Positions 7,875 through 14,934 of a DNA stretch of 24,825 nucleotides are shown here, piece by piece. The notes under the pieces are model-generated. The model saw only the letters and a list, made by a program, of their open reading frames with translations. It had not been told where the DNA came from and made no database searches. Within the stretch, counting starts at the first letter, position 1, and every line of letters starts with the position of its first letter. The translations under genes and the position numbers were made by a program. Source of the stretch: Butyricicoccus_A sp963620595 (GTDB taxonomy: Bacteria; Bacillota; Clostridia; Oscillospirales; Butyricicoccaceae); contig CAVFAY010000036.1 of assembly GCA_963620595.1 (NCBI GenBank), positions 1 through 24,825 of the forward strand, written 5' to 3'.

Positions 7875-8900
7875 ATGAAACTGAAGAAAATGATGGCAGT
7901 CCTCCTGGCAGGTGCTACCTGCGCGGGCATGATGGCAGGCTGCGGATCGTCTGACGGCGACTCCAAGGCTTCCGGCGGATCCGGTGAAAATGGCACCATG
8001 ACATTGATTATGTCTACTCGTGATGAGTTCTTGTCCACATTGGAATCTGCGGCTATGTCCGCAGCGGAAGAGGCAGGCGTTACGCTGACTTCTCAGGACG
8101 CACAGAACGACTCTGCAAAGCAGATTCAGTACATCGAGACCGCAGTAAACGGCGGTGACGAAGCTGTTATCGTGAACCCGGTAGACTCCGATGCAGCACA
8201 GTCCCTCGTAGATGCAGCTGGCGATACACCGCTGGTATTCGTAAACCGTCCGCCGTCTGATATGGAAGTTCTCGCAGCAAAGAACGTTGGCTTCTGCGGT
8301 TCTGACGAGGACACCTCCGGTTACTTCCAGGGTGAGTATCTGGCCGACTACTTCAAGAAGCAGGGCAAGACAGAAATCAAGTACATTCTGCTTCAGGGCG
8401 AGCTGGGTCAGGTATCTCAGATCAAGCGCTGCGCAGGTGTTCTGAAGGCACTGGAAGACGAAGGCATCAAGGCAACATCTGTTGTCGATCTGGCTGGTAA
8501 GTATGACCGTGCAGAGGCTATGAACAAGATCAGCCCGGTTCTGACTTCCGGACAGGAATTTGACTGCATCATTTCTAACAACGACGCAATGGCTCTCGGT
8601 GCAATCGAGGCTTGTGAGGCAGCTGGCGTTGATCCGAAATCGTTCCCGATTGTTGGTATCGACTGCACTAAGGACGGCGCAGCAGCTGTTCAGGCTGGTA
8701 AGCTGGCAATGACTGTTTACCAGAATCCGCTCGGACAGGGCAAGGGCTGTATCGAAGCCGCCCTGAACCTCGTTAACGGCAAGGCTGCCAATGAGGGCAC
8801 CTCGTTCACCAAGGACGAGTCTGGCAAGGACTACAGCGATTCCATCGTTTGGATTCCGTTTGAGCCGGTAACCAAGGACAACGTAGCAGATTATCTCTAA
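7875..8900 (+). CDS. Sugar ABC transporter substrate-binding lipoprotein (RbsB/MglB-like)
   Basis: Extracellular lipid-anchored binding protein that delivers a sugar or polyol to the importer encoded just downstream. The 341-residue product has a lipoprotein signal peptide with lipobox MAGC, the lipidated residue being Cys23, then a Gly/Ser-rich linker. The type I periplasmic-binding fold (Peripla_BP_4 group) follows: LIMSTRDEF, QIQYIETAVNGG, NPVDSDAAQSLVDAAG, and the hinge motif NNDAMALGAIEACEAAG. ATG 7875 is preceded by AGAGGAGAGA; longer in-frame starts would run through the promoter. The relatives bind ribose, galactose, xylose or myo-inositol and the sequence alone does not choose between them. 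Codon use looks optimised, in keeping with high expression. Confidence 0.92.
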   Translation: MKLKKMMAVLLAGATCAGMMAGCGSSDGDSKASGGSGENGTMTLIMSTRDEFLSTLESAAMSAAEEAGVTLTSQDAQNDSAKQIQYIETAVNGGDEAVIVNPVDSDAAQSLVDAAGDTPLVFVNRPPSDMEVLAAKNVGFCGSDEDTSGYFQGEYLADYFKKQGKTEIKYILLQGELGQVSQIKRCAGVLKALEDEGIKATSVVDLAGKYDRAEAMNKISPVLTSGQEFDCIISNNDAMALGAIEACEAAGVDPKSFPIVGIDCTKDGAAAVQAGKLAMTVYQNPLGQGKGCIEAALNLVNGKAANEGTSFTKDESGKDYSDSIVWIPFEPVTKDNVADYL

Positions 8901-8966
8901 TTTGCAGGGAAAACGGTTATTGTTGAGAGAGAAGGATAACCGCAAAGTTTTGAGTTGAGACGTTGG

Positions 8967-8991
8967 GGGCGTCGGACATAGTCTGACGCCC
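8967..8991 (+). other. Intercistronic hairpin after the binding-protein gene
   Basis: GGGCGTCGGAC at 8967-8977 pairs with GTCTGACGCCC at 8981-8991 (11 pairs, one G-U, three-base loop). No T run follows, so it is more likely an mRNA-stabilising or partial attenuation element than a full terminator. Such hairpins commonly let the binding protein be made in excess over the membrane parts. Confidence 0.65.
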
Positions 8992-9021
8992 TCATTTAAG
9001 CAAGAAGGTAGGAAAGGCAGG

Positions 9022-10554
9022 GTGAACACAAACGTGAGTGAGTATATCCTCGAAATGCATGACATTGTCAAGGAATTTCCGGGCGTAAGAGCTCTGAAAG
9101 GCGTACAGCTGAACGTTCGCCCAGGTACCGTACATACCCTGATGGGTGAGAACGGTGCAGGTAAATCGACACTGATGAAGTGTTTGATCGGCATTCAGCC
9201 GTGCACCTCTGGCAAGATTATCTTCAATGGCAAGGAAGTAGAATTTAAGAGCCCGCTGCAGGCAATGAGCGCGGGAATTACGATGATCCATCAGGAGCTT
9301 TCTCCGGTGCCGGATCGTACCGTGTGCGAGAATCTGTGGCTCGGTCGCTTCCCAATGAAGAACAAGCTGATGTGTGACCACAAGCGGGCACGCAAAGAAG
9401 CACAAGAACTGTTTGAAAAGTGGAATCTGGCGCTGAATCCGGACGATATGATGAGAGATCTGACGGTTGCTCAGCAGCAGATGGTAGAAATCGCAAAGGC
9501 AGTATCGTATGATACCAAGGTCGTTATCATGGACGAGCCGACCTCCGCTTTGACCGAGACGGAAGTAGAGCATCTGTTCGATATTATCGCAGATCTGAAG
9601 TCCAAGAACGTAGCAATTATTTACATTTCTCATAAGATGGAAGAAATCTTCCGCATCAGTGATGACATCAGCGTATTCCGTGACGGTGAGTACATCGGCA
9701 CAGACCGTGCAGAAAACCTCAACGTGGACAAGGTTGTAGAGATGATGGTAGGACGTCAGGTTGGCAACATGTTCCCGAAGATTGACTGTGAAATCGGTGA
9801 TGTTATTCTGGAAGTTAAGGATCTGGCATCCGGCAAGTCGTTTGAGCACGTAAGTTTCCAGGTACACCGCGGCGAAATCTTTGGATTTGCGGGTCTGGTA
9901 GGTGCAGGCCGTACCGAGGTTGTAGAAACCATCTTCGGTATGCGCAAAAAGACCGCTGGTCAGATTTTCCTCAATGGCAAGGAAGTTAACATCAAGAGCC
10001 CGGAGGATGCGATTGCAAACTCGATTGGTCTTCTGACAGAGGATCGCCGCGGCAATGGTATCTTTGGACTGCTTGATATTACAGAAAATACCGTTATGGC
10101 ATCCCTGAAAAATTATGGTTTCCCCCAGAATCATAAGAAAATGGAAGAGGATGCGATCAAATGGAATCAGGCAATGCGCACCAAGACGCCGTCTATGCGT
10201 CAGCGCATTATGAACCTGTCCGGTGGTAACCAGCAGAAGGTGCTTCTGGCACGTTGGCTGCTGTTGAATCCGGACATCCTGATTGTCGATGAACCGACTC
10301 GTGGTATTGATGTCGGTGCAAAATCTGAAATCCATTCGATTATTACGCAACTGGCAGGCGAAGGTAAGGCGATCATCATGATTTCCTCCGAGCTTCCGGA
10401 AGTATCCGGCATGGCTGACCGTATTCTGGTTATGTATGAGGGCCATATGATGGGCATTATCGAACGTAACCGTGACGGCGGCGATCCGTATGATTCACAG
10501 GAGCTGCTGACCTATGCACACGGCGAAAAGAATGACTTCGCCACTGCCAAGTAA
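9022..10554 (+). CDS. Sugar ABC transporter ATPase, double-domain (RbsA/MglA/XylG type)
   Basis: Cytosolic ATPase with two fused nucleotide-binding domains that powers import by a CUT2-type carbohydrate transporter. In the 510-residue product the first domain has Walker A GENGAGKST at 42-50, signature LTVAQQQ at 147-153, Walker B VVIMDEPTS at 167-175 and SHKM at 203-206. The second has a degenerate Walker A (GLVGAGRTE, 291-299), signature LSGGNQQ at 399-405 and Walker B ILIVDEPTRG at 419-428. The degenerate second site is normal for this family. The start is taken as GTG 9022 behind AGGAAAGG; a second GTG at 9034 is also possible and would remove four residues. The permease gene follows after 21 bp. 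Confidence 0.93.
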   Translation: MNTNVSEYILEMHDIVKEFPGVRALKGVQLNVRPGTVHTLMGENGAGKSTLMKCLIGIQPCTSGKIIFNGKEVEFKSPLQAMSAGITMIHQELSPVPDRTVCENLWLGRFPMKNKLMCDHKRARKEAQELFEKWNLALNPDDMMRDLTVAQQQMVEIAKAVSYDTKVVIMDEPTSALTETEVEHLFDIIADLKSKNVAIIYISHKMEEIFRISDDISVFRDGEYIGTDRAENLNVDKVVEMMVGRQVGNMFPKIDCEIGDVILEVKDLASGKSFEHVSFQVHRGEIFGFAGLVGAGRTEVVETIFGMRKKTAGQIFLNGKEVNIKSPEDAIANSIGLLTEDRRGNGIFGLLDITENTVMASLKNYGFPQNHKKMEEDAIKWNQAMRTKTPSMRQRIMNLSGGNQQKVLLARWLLLNPDILIVDEPTRGIDVGAKSEIHSIITQLAGEGKAIIMISSELPEVSGMADRILVMYEGHMMGIIERNRDGGDPYDSQELLTYAHGEKNDFATAK

Positions 10555-10575
10555 AAGAAAGGGGAGACTCTCATA

Positions 10576-11562
10576 ATGGAAGCAACAAAAAAGGGCTTTG
10601 ATTTTAAAAAATTCATGTCAGACAACGCCATGTGGTTCGTACTGATTATCTTGGCAATTGCTCTGACCGCGGTTCGTCCGAAGTTTTTTACTGTCGGCAA
10701 CCTGACCACACTGATTTCGTCCGAGTCCGTCAAGGGCATCATTACCTGCGGCGTTTGCTGGTGCATCCTGTCTGCTGGTATCGATCTGGGCCCTGGTGCT
10801 GTAGCAGCTCTGTCCGCTGTAGTATCTGCATCCCTCGCACAGCAAGCTGATCTGCCGACTCGTCTGATTAGCGTACATATGCCGGCAGTTGTCTGCATTA
10901 TCGTTGCTATGGTAATCGGCGCAATCGTTGGTATCATCTGTGGCTGGCTGGTTGCTTGCACACATATCCATCCGTTTATCGCGACGTTAGGCTCACAGCT
11001 CATATGTCGAGCTTTGGCAAAGATGTACTCCAATAAGCCGGTATCCAATCTGGATCAGAGCTTCCGTAACTTCGCCGTTTATAAGATTGCCGGAGTTCCG
11101 ATGGTTGTATTCATCTTCTTGATTGTCTTTATTATTTCGTGGTTTATGATGACGCAGTGCCGTTTCGGCAAGAATATCTTTGCAATCGGCGGCAACCGTC
11201 AGGCAGCTCGCGTAGCTGGTATCAATGTAGAGAAGAACCTGATTCTCACCTATATGTGGTGCGGTCTTCTGTCCGGCCTGGCTGGCGCAATGCTGGCAGC
11301 ACGTACTGGTTCTGCTGACCCGTCTACCAACGGCTTGCAGTACGAGTTCGATGCCATCGCAGCAGCTACTATCGGTGGTACTTCTCAGACAGGCGGTATC
11401 TGCCGTATGTCCGGTGTACTGTCCGGTATCCTGATTCTTGGTATCATCAACAATGGTCTCGTTCTTCTGGGTGTTAACGATAACTTGACACAGGTAATCA
11501 AGGGCTTAATTATCGTTGTATCCGTAGTAGTTGATATGAGAAAGAACGCTGTTCGCCCGTAA
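10576..11562 (+). CDS. Sugar ABC transporter permease (RbsC/MglC/XylH type)
   Basis: Membrane subunit of 328 residues with about eight to ten hydrophobic segments (BPD_transp_2 family). It forms the channel of the importer with the upstream ATPase and binding lipoprotein. Family marks include the early motif RPKFFTVGNLTTLI, the glycine-rich ILSAGIDLGPGAVAALSAVV, the ATPase-contact loop FGKNIFAIGGNRQAARVAGINVEK, and the C-terminal IIGIINNGL-type segment (ILGIINNGLVLLGV). ATG 10576 has AAAGGGGAG upstream, and the gene ends shortly before a strong terminator. No kinase, isomerase or dehydrogenase follows in this operon, so the sugar is processed by enzymes encoded elsewhere; the polyol genes at 21-24.7 kb are one candidate. 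Confidence 0.93.
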   Translation: MEATKKGFDFKKFMSDNAMWFVLIILAIALTAVRPKFFTVGNLTTLISSESVKGIITCGVCWCILSAGIDLGPGAVAALSAVVSASLAQQADLPTRLISVHMPAVVCIIVAMVIGAIVGIICGWLVACTHIHPFIATLGSQLICRALAKMYSNKPVSNLDQSFRNFAVYKIAGVPMVVFIFLIVFIISWFMMTQCRFGKNIFAIGGNRQAARVAGINVEKNLILTYMWCGLLSGLAGAMLAARTGSADPSTNGLQYEFDAIAAATIGGTSQTGGICRMSGVLSGILILGIINNGLVLLGVNDNLTQVIKGLIIVVSVVVDMRKNAVRP

Positions 11563-11604
11563 GTTTATTCAACAACACATAGACTCTCATTCTCTTGTAC
11601 ACAG

Positions 11605-11634
11605 GAGGCTGCAGATTCGTCTGCAGCCTCTTTT
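11605..11634 (+). terminator. Terminator of the sugar ABC operon
   Basis: GAGGCTGCAGA and TCTGCAGCCTC form a perfect stem at 11605-11630, followed by TTTT. Confidence 0.9.
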
Positions 11635-11645
11635 GTATTGGCGCA

Positions 11646-11688
11646 TAAAAAAGCGCGTGTATCTTTGGATACACGCGCTAGTTTTTTG
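11646..11688. terminator. Bidirectional terminator, mainly for metK
   Basis: AGCGCGTGTATC (11652-11663) pairs perfectly with GATACACGCGCT (11668-11679) around a four-base loop. A-rich sequence at 11646-11651 and T-rich sequence after 11680 give U-runs on either strand; on the minus strand it lies right after the metK stop codon. Confidence 0.9.
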
Positions 11689-11697
11689 TTAGAAGAA

Positions 11698-12882
11698 TTA
11701 GCCTGCAACAGCAGCCTTCAGTGCGTCAACACGGTCGGTTTTTTCCCAAGTAACGCCCAGATCGGTGCGTCCCATATGACCGTAAGCAGCGAGCTGACGG
11801 TAAATCGGACGGCGCAGATCCAGATCACGGATGATTGCGGTCGGACGCAGATCGAATACCTGCTCAACAGCATCTTCCAGCTTGGAGTCGGCAACGGTAC
11901 CAGTGCCGAAGGTCTCTACACGGATAGATACCGGCTGTGCCACGCCGATAGCGTATGCAAGCTGTACCTGGCACTTGTCAGCCAGACCAGCAGCAACGAT
12001 GTTCTTTGCGACATAGCGAGCAGCGTAAGCGGCAGAACGGTCAACCTTGGTCGGATCCTTGCCGGAGAATGCGCCGCCGCCGTGCGGTGCAGAACCGCCG
12101 TATGTATCAACGATGATCTTACGGCCGGTCAGACCGGAGTCACCCTGCGGACCGCCGATAACAAAACGACCGGTCGGATTGACGAAAATACGTGTATTCT
12201 CGTCGAACAGGTCAGCCGGCAGAGTCGGTTTGATAACCAGCTCGATCATATCCTTGCGGATCTGCTCCAGCGTAACTTCCGGGTTGTGCTGGGTGGACAG
12301 AACAACGGTGTCAATGTGAATCGGCTTGTTGTTTTCGTCATACTCAACGGTAACCTGTGTTTTGCCGTCCGGACGCAGATAATCAACCGTGCCAGCCTTG
12401 CGGACATCGGTCAGTTTCTTTGCCATCTTCTGTGCCAGAGAAATCGGCAGCGGCATCAGCTCTGGCGTCTCGGTGCAAGCGTAGCCGAACATCATGCCCT
12501 GGTCGCCTGCGCCATTGGTCAGGTCGAGAGCGGCGTCTTCCTTGGTTTCCAGTGCCTTGTCAACGCCCATAGCGATGTCAGCGGACTGCTTGTCAATGCT
12601 GGTGACAACGGCGCAGGTGTCACAGTCAAAGCCGAACTTTGCGCGGTCGTAGCCGATCTCACGAACAGTCTCTCGAGCGATGGTACCGTAATCGATAACG
12701 GCGTTGGTGGTAATCTCGCCCATGATGGAGATGATACCGGTGGTTACAGTTGTCTCACAAGCAACACGAGCGGTCGGATCCTTTGTGATGATTGCGTCCA
12801 GAATAGCATCAGAGATCTGGTCGCAGATTTTGTCCGGATGTCCTTCGGTAACGGACTCGGAGGTAAATAAGTTCTTTCCCAT
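11698..12882 (-). CDS. metK: S-adenosylmethionine synthase
   Basis: Makes S-adenosylmethionine from methionine and ATP in the cytosol. The 394-residue product is full length for the family. It shows EGHPDKICDQISDAILD at 13-29 (ATP-contacting His15 and metal-binding Asp17), signature GAGDQGMMFGYA at 124-135, and the phosphate loop GGGAFSGKDPTKVDRS at 268-283. ATG 12882 has AGAAAGAAGG upstream. The gene is transcribed alone from a promoter at 13085-13113 through a leader of about 195 nt that contains a SAM-I riboswitch and its terminator. Expression should therefore fall when the product, S-adenosylmethionine, is plentiful. Nothing in the sequence is unusual. Confidence 0.98.
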   Translation of the reverse strand: MGKNLFTSESVTEGHPDKICDQISDAILDAIITKDPTARVACETTVTTGIISIMGEITTNAVIDYGTIARETVREIGYDRAKFGFDCDTCAVVTSIDKQSADIAMGVDKALETKEDAALDLTNGAGDQGMMFGYACTETPELMPLPISLAQKMAKKLTDVRKAGTVDYLRPDGKTQVTVEYDENNKPIHIDTVVLSTQHNPEVTLEQIRKDMIELVIKPTLPADLFDENTRIFVNPTGRFVIGGPQGDSGLTGRKIIVDTYGGSAPHGGGAFSGKDPTKVDRSAAYAARYVAKNIVAAGLADKCQVQLAYAIGVAQPVSIRVETFGTGTVADSKLEDAVEQVFDLRPTAIIRDLDLRRPIYRQLAAYGHMGRTDLGVTWEKTDRVDALKAAVAG

Positions 12883-12924
12883 TGGGATACCTTCTTTCTA
12901 TGAGATATATTTTGAATTAACGAA

Positions 12925-12958
12925 TAAAAAAGCGCTTCTGCCGATTACACAGAGCGCC
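12925..12958 (-). terminator. Riboswitch expression-platform terminator
   Basis: On the minus strand GCGCTCTG pairs with CAGAAGCGC (one bulge), followed directly by a T run. It sits between the SAM-I aptamer and metK and is the expected off-state terminator. Confidence 0.8.
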
Positions 12959-12966
12959 GAATGATT

Positions 12967-13066
12967 CCCTCATCTTTCGATCTGGTAATACCGTCGGATT
13001 TGGCACCTTGCGATAGTAGGTTGCCGGGTTTCATAGGGCCGTTCCCTCCGCCTCTCTTGATAAGGA
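12967..13066 (-). promoter_or_regulatory. SAM-I (S-box) riboswitch aptamer
   Basis: On the minus strand the leader shows the conserved S-box blocks in order. They are CTTATCAAGAG at the 5' side of P1, GGAGGGA, the core ATGAAACCCGGCAACC, AAGGTGCCAAATCC, and the closing GATGAG that pairs back with the P1 strand (one G-U). The arrangement and spacing match class I SAM riboswitches, which bind S-adenosylmethionine and then favour the downstream terminator. The rest of the 375-bp gap (12883-13257) is taken up by that terminator, the metK promoter, and the promoter of the divergent adenylation-enzyme gene. Confidence 0.97.
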
Positions 13067-13084
13067 TATTTACTTGATGCAACT

Positions 13085-13113
13085 ATCCTAATACTTTTTT
13101 GCTAGTATGTCAA
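13085..13113 (-). promoter_or_regulatory. metK promoter ahead of the riboswitch
   Basis: Minus-strand TTGACA (13113-13108) and TAGGAT (13090-13085), spacer 17 bp, placing the transcript start about 12 nt before the riboswitch. Confidence 0.8.
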
Positions 13114-13165
13114 GGATAAAATTATATAAATTTCAAAGTTTCACAAGAAAATACAGGAAATTTGG

Positions 13166-13194
13166 TTGAAAGAATGTGCGCGACATGGTATCAT
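13166..13194 (+). promoter_or_regulatory. Promoter for the DltA-like gene
   Basis: TTGAAA at 13166-13171 and TATCAT at 13189-13194 are 17 bp apart, with TGG making an extended -10. The leader is about 57 nt. Confidence 0.7.
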
Positions 13195-13257
13195 TTTTAA
13201 TAGCAAGAGTTATTTTGTGTTACGTTGTTTTGAAACGCAAGACAGGAGTGAAGTCGA

Positions 13258-14694
13258 ATGGATATTTCAACAATTTATAAGCAGCCAGAGGACGTTGTAG
13301 CAGTTTCTTCTTCTTCCGGTTCGATTACCTATGGAGAGCTGTATCGCAGATCGGAAAATCTGGCAAAGCATATTGTCGTATCTGGCACAAAGCGTGTTAT
13401 TGTATATGGTCATAAGGAATACAGCATGATATTGGCATATGTAGCCTGTCTTCGTGCAGGTGTGCCGTATATTCCGGTCAGCCCGCAGCAGCCGGTCGGT
13501 CGCCGTAAGGCGATTGCTTCGCAGGCGGATGCCGGTTTGATTTTGTGCGCGGTTGGCCGTGGCTTTGCCGGCGCAGGTTCGGCACTCTCCTTAAATATTA
13601 TGGCAGCATCGGATCAACCGCCGGAGGAAGAGGTACAACTGCCGACATCTTATTCGGATGACCAACTGGCTTATATTACCTTTACATCCGGCAGCACGGG
13701 CAATCCAAAGGGCGTGCAGGCAACACGCGGCAATTTGAATAACTATATTGACTGGATGGACAAGACGATTCCTCTGGAGCCGGAGGAAGAGGGAACTGTG
13801 TTGAATCTGGCGATGTTTTCTATTGATCTGTCGCTGACGGATATTTATTATGCATTGACACACGGCAGAACGCTGGTGACAACCAATTCGGAGATTCAGC
13901 AGCATCTGACCATGCTGTATCCGCATCTGATTAAATCCAATGCCGCAATGATGGTGCTTCCACCGACTCTCGTACATTTTATGATGCAGAGCAACAGCTT
14001 TGGCAGAAAAATGATGCCGCATCTGCGTGTGGTATATTTGTCCGGCGAGTCGCTGCATCCGGGTACGGTTCGCCACTTGCTCAAGTGCTTTGATGGAGAT
14101 CTGACAGTCATCAACGGTTATGGCCCGACGGAGGCAACCTGTAATGTCTGCGCGGCACAGATCACTGATGAGATGTGCGATGACAGACTGCCGGTAGGCA
14201 TTGTCAAGGATGCCTGCACGACCATTCGTGTGATGAAGGGCAATGAAGATGTCCAAGTTGGCGAAGAAGGCGAGATTGTCCTAATTGGCAAGAGTGTTAC
14301 CAGTGGATACACCAATGATGACGAGGGTGGGTTCTGCACGATTGACGGACAGCCTGCCTTCCGTACTGGTGATATTGGCTTTGTCACAGAGGAAGGAAAG
14401 CTGTATTGGAGCTATCGCAAGAACGGCATGATTAAGGTGCGCGGCGTGCGCATTGAGCCGGGCGATATTGAGAACCACATGGTGCGCATTCATGGCGTCA
14501 CCGGATGCGGTGTTGTTGAGCGGTATGGGCATTTGGTTGCCTATGTTACCGTCAGCCGCGAGATGACACCAGGACAGATCCGCGCGGCTGCGCGTCCGCA
14601 TTTGCCGACACATATGATTCCGGGTATTGTCCGTATCGTGAATTCGCTTCCGATGACGGAAAACGGCAAACTGGATCGTGATCAGCTGGAATAA
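13258..14694 (+). CDS. DltA-like amino-acid adenylation enzyme, orphan
   Basis: Adenylate-forming enzyme of the ANL superfamily, closest in layout to D-alanine:carrier-protein ligase DltA, which activates D-alanine with ATP and loads it on a carrier for teichoic acid decoration. In this 478-residue protein the core motifs are intact: TFTSGSTGNPKG at 141-152, FSIDLS at 187-192 (Asp190 at the amino-group position), NGYGPTEAT at 286-294, RTGD at 369-372, and catalytic Lys471 in TENGKLDR. Two positions differ from DltA as I recall it: Ser262 replaces the pocket Cys in the CGE motif, and Asn389 replaces the hinge Asp of the GRxD motif. No DltB, DltC, DltD or carrier protein lies nearby. ATG 13258 has AGGAG upstream. 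The substrate is therefore uncertain; a stand-alone NRPS-like loading role is an alternative. Confidence 0.85.
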   Translation: MDISTIYKQPEDVVAVSSSSGSITYGELYRRSENLAKHIVVSGTKRVIVYGHKEYSMILAYVACLRAGVPYIPVSPQQPVGRRKAIASQADAGLILCAVGRGFAGAGSALSLNIMAASDQPPEEEVQLPTSYSDDQLAYITFTSGSTGNPKGVQATRGNLNNYIDWMDKTIPLEPEEEGTVLNLAMFSIDLSLTDIYYALTHGRTLVTTNSEIQQHLTMLYPHLIKSNAAMMVLPPTLVHFMMQSNSFGRKMMPHLRVVYLSGESLHPGTVRHLLKCFDGDLTVINGYGPTEATCNVCAAQITDEMCDDRLPVGIVKDACTTIRVMKGNEDVQVGEEGEIVLIGKSVTSGYTNDDEGGFCTIDGQPAFRTGDIGFVTEEGKLYWSYRKNGMIKVRGVRIEPGDIENHMVRIHGVTGCGVVERYGHLVAYVTVSREMTPGQIRAAARPHLPTHMIPGIVRIVNSLPMTENGKLDRDQLE

Positions 14695-14702
14695 TGAAAA
14701 AC

Positions 14703-14736
14703 AAAAACGTCGGCGATGGAAAACGTCGGCGTTTTT
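14703..14736 (+). terminator. Terminator after the DltA-like gene
   Basis: A 13-bp stem (14703-14715 with 14724-14736) containing two G-U pairs and an eight-base loop ends in TTTTT. The two arms are also near-direct repeats (AAACGTCGGCG twice), which still fold thanks to the G-U pairs. Confidence 0.8.
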
Positions 14737-14824
14737 GATTGTGCAAATAGTTCTCAATACCGAAAGAACCATGTTATAATTTTGTAAAAGAATCAGAAAA
14801 TGTAGGGAACCGCCGGCAGAAATG

Positions 14825-14853
14825 TTGACTATTTTTTTGAAAATGAGTAATAT
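14825..14853 (+). promoter_or_regulatory. Promoter for the activase/dehydratase-like pair
   Basis: TTGACT at 14825-14830 and TAATAT at 14848-14853, spacer 17 bp. TATGAT at 14851 overlaps but is too far from the -35. The leader is about 75 nt. Confidence 0.6.
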
Positions 14854-14874
14854 GATACTAATAGTTTTTAATTC

Positions 14875-14909
14875 ATGTGAGTCACATAGCTCTGCTGTGC
14901 TGACAGAGC
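14875..14909 (+). promoter_or_regulatory. Palindrome and hairpin in the leader of the activase gene
   Basis: ATGTGAGTCACAT at 14875-14887 is a perfect 6-1-6 palindrome about 15-27 bases downstream of the expected transcript start, where a bound repressor would block transcription. Immediately after it, GCTCTG (14889-14894) and CAGAGC (14904-14909) form a small hairpin. The TGTGA/TCACA half-sites recall CRP/FNR or Rex-type sites, but the spacing is not theirs. No regulator is assigned. Confidence 0.4.
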
Positions 14910-14934
14910 GAGAAGAAAAAAGGTTATTTATTGT

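Noticed and set aside
7833..9194. Long minus-strand open frame over the sugar-binding protein gene
   Set aside because: Cys- and Arg-rich product with no domain features, opposite a lipoprotein gene with clear signal peptide and fold motifs.
8992..10446. 484-codon minus-strand open frame over the ABC ATPase gene
   Set aside because: It is the mirror of a gene with all Walker and signature motifs; its composition (many His, Cys, Asn) is that of an antisense frame.
11638..12870. A 410-codon open frame on the plus strand across metK
   Set aside because: It is antisense to a clear metK gene with full motifs and a riboswitch, and has no ribosome site or family features; a composition effect.
14700..14736. 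Direct repeat AAACGTCGGCG considered as a small repeat element
   Set aside because: The two copies pair with each other through G-U pairs and end in a T run, so a terminator explains them.
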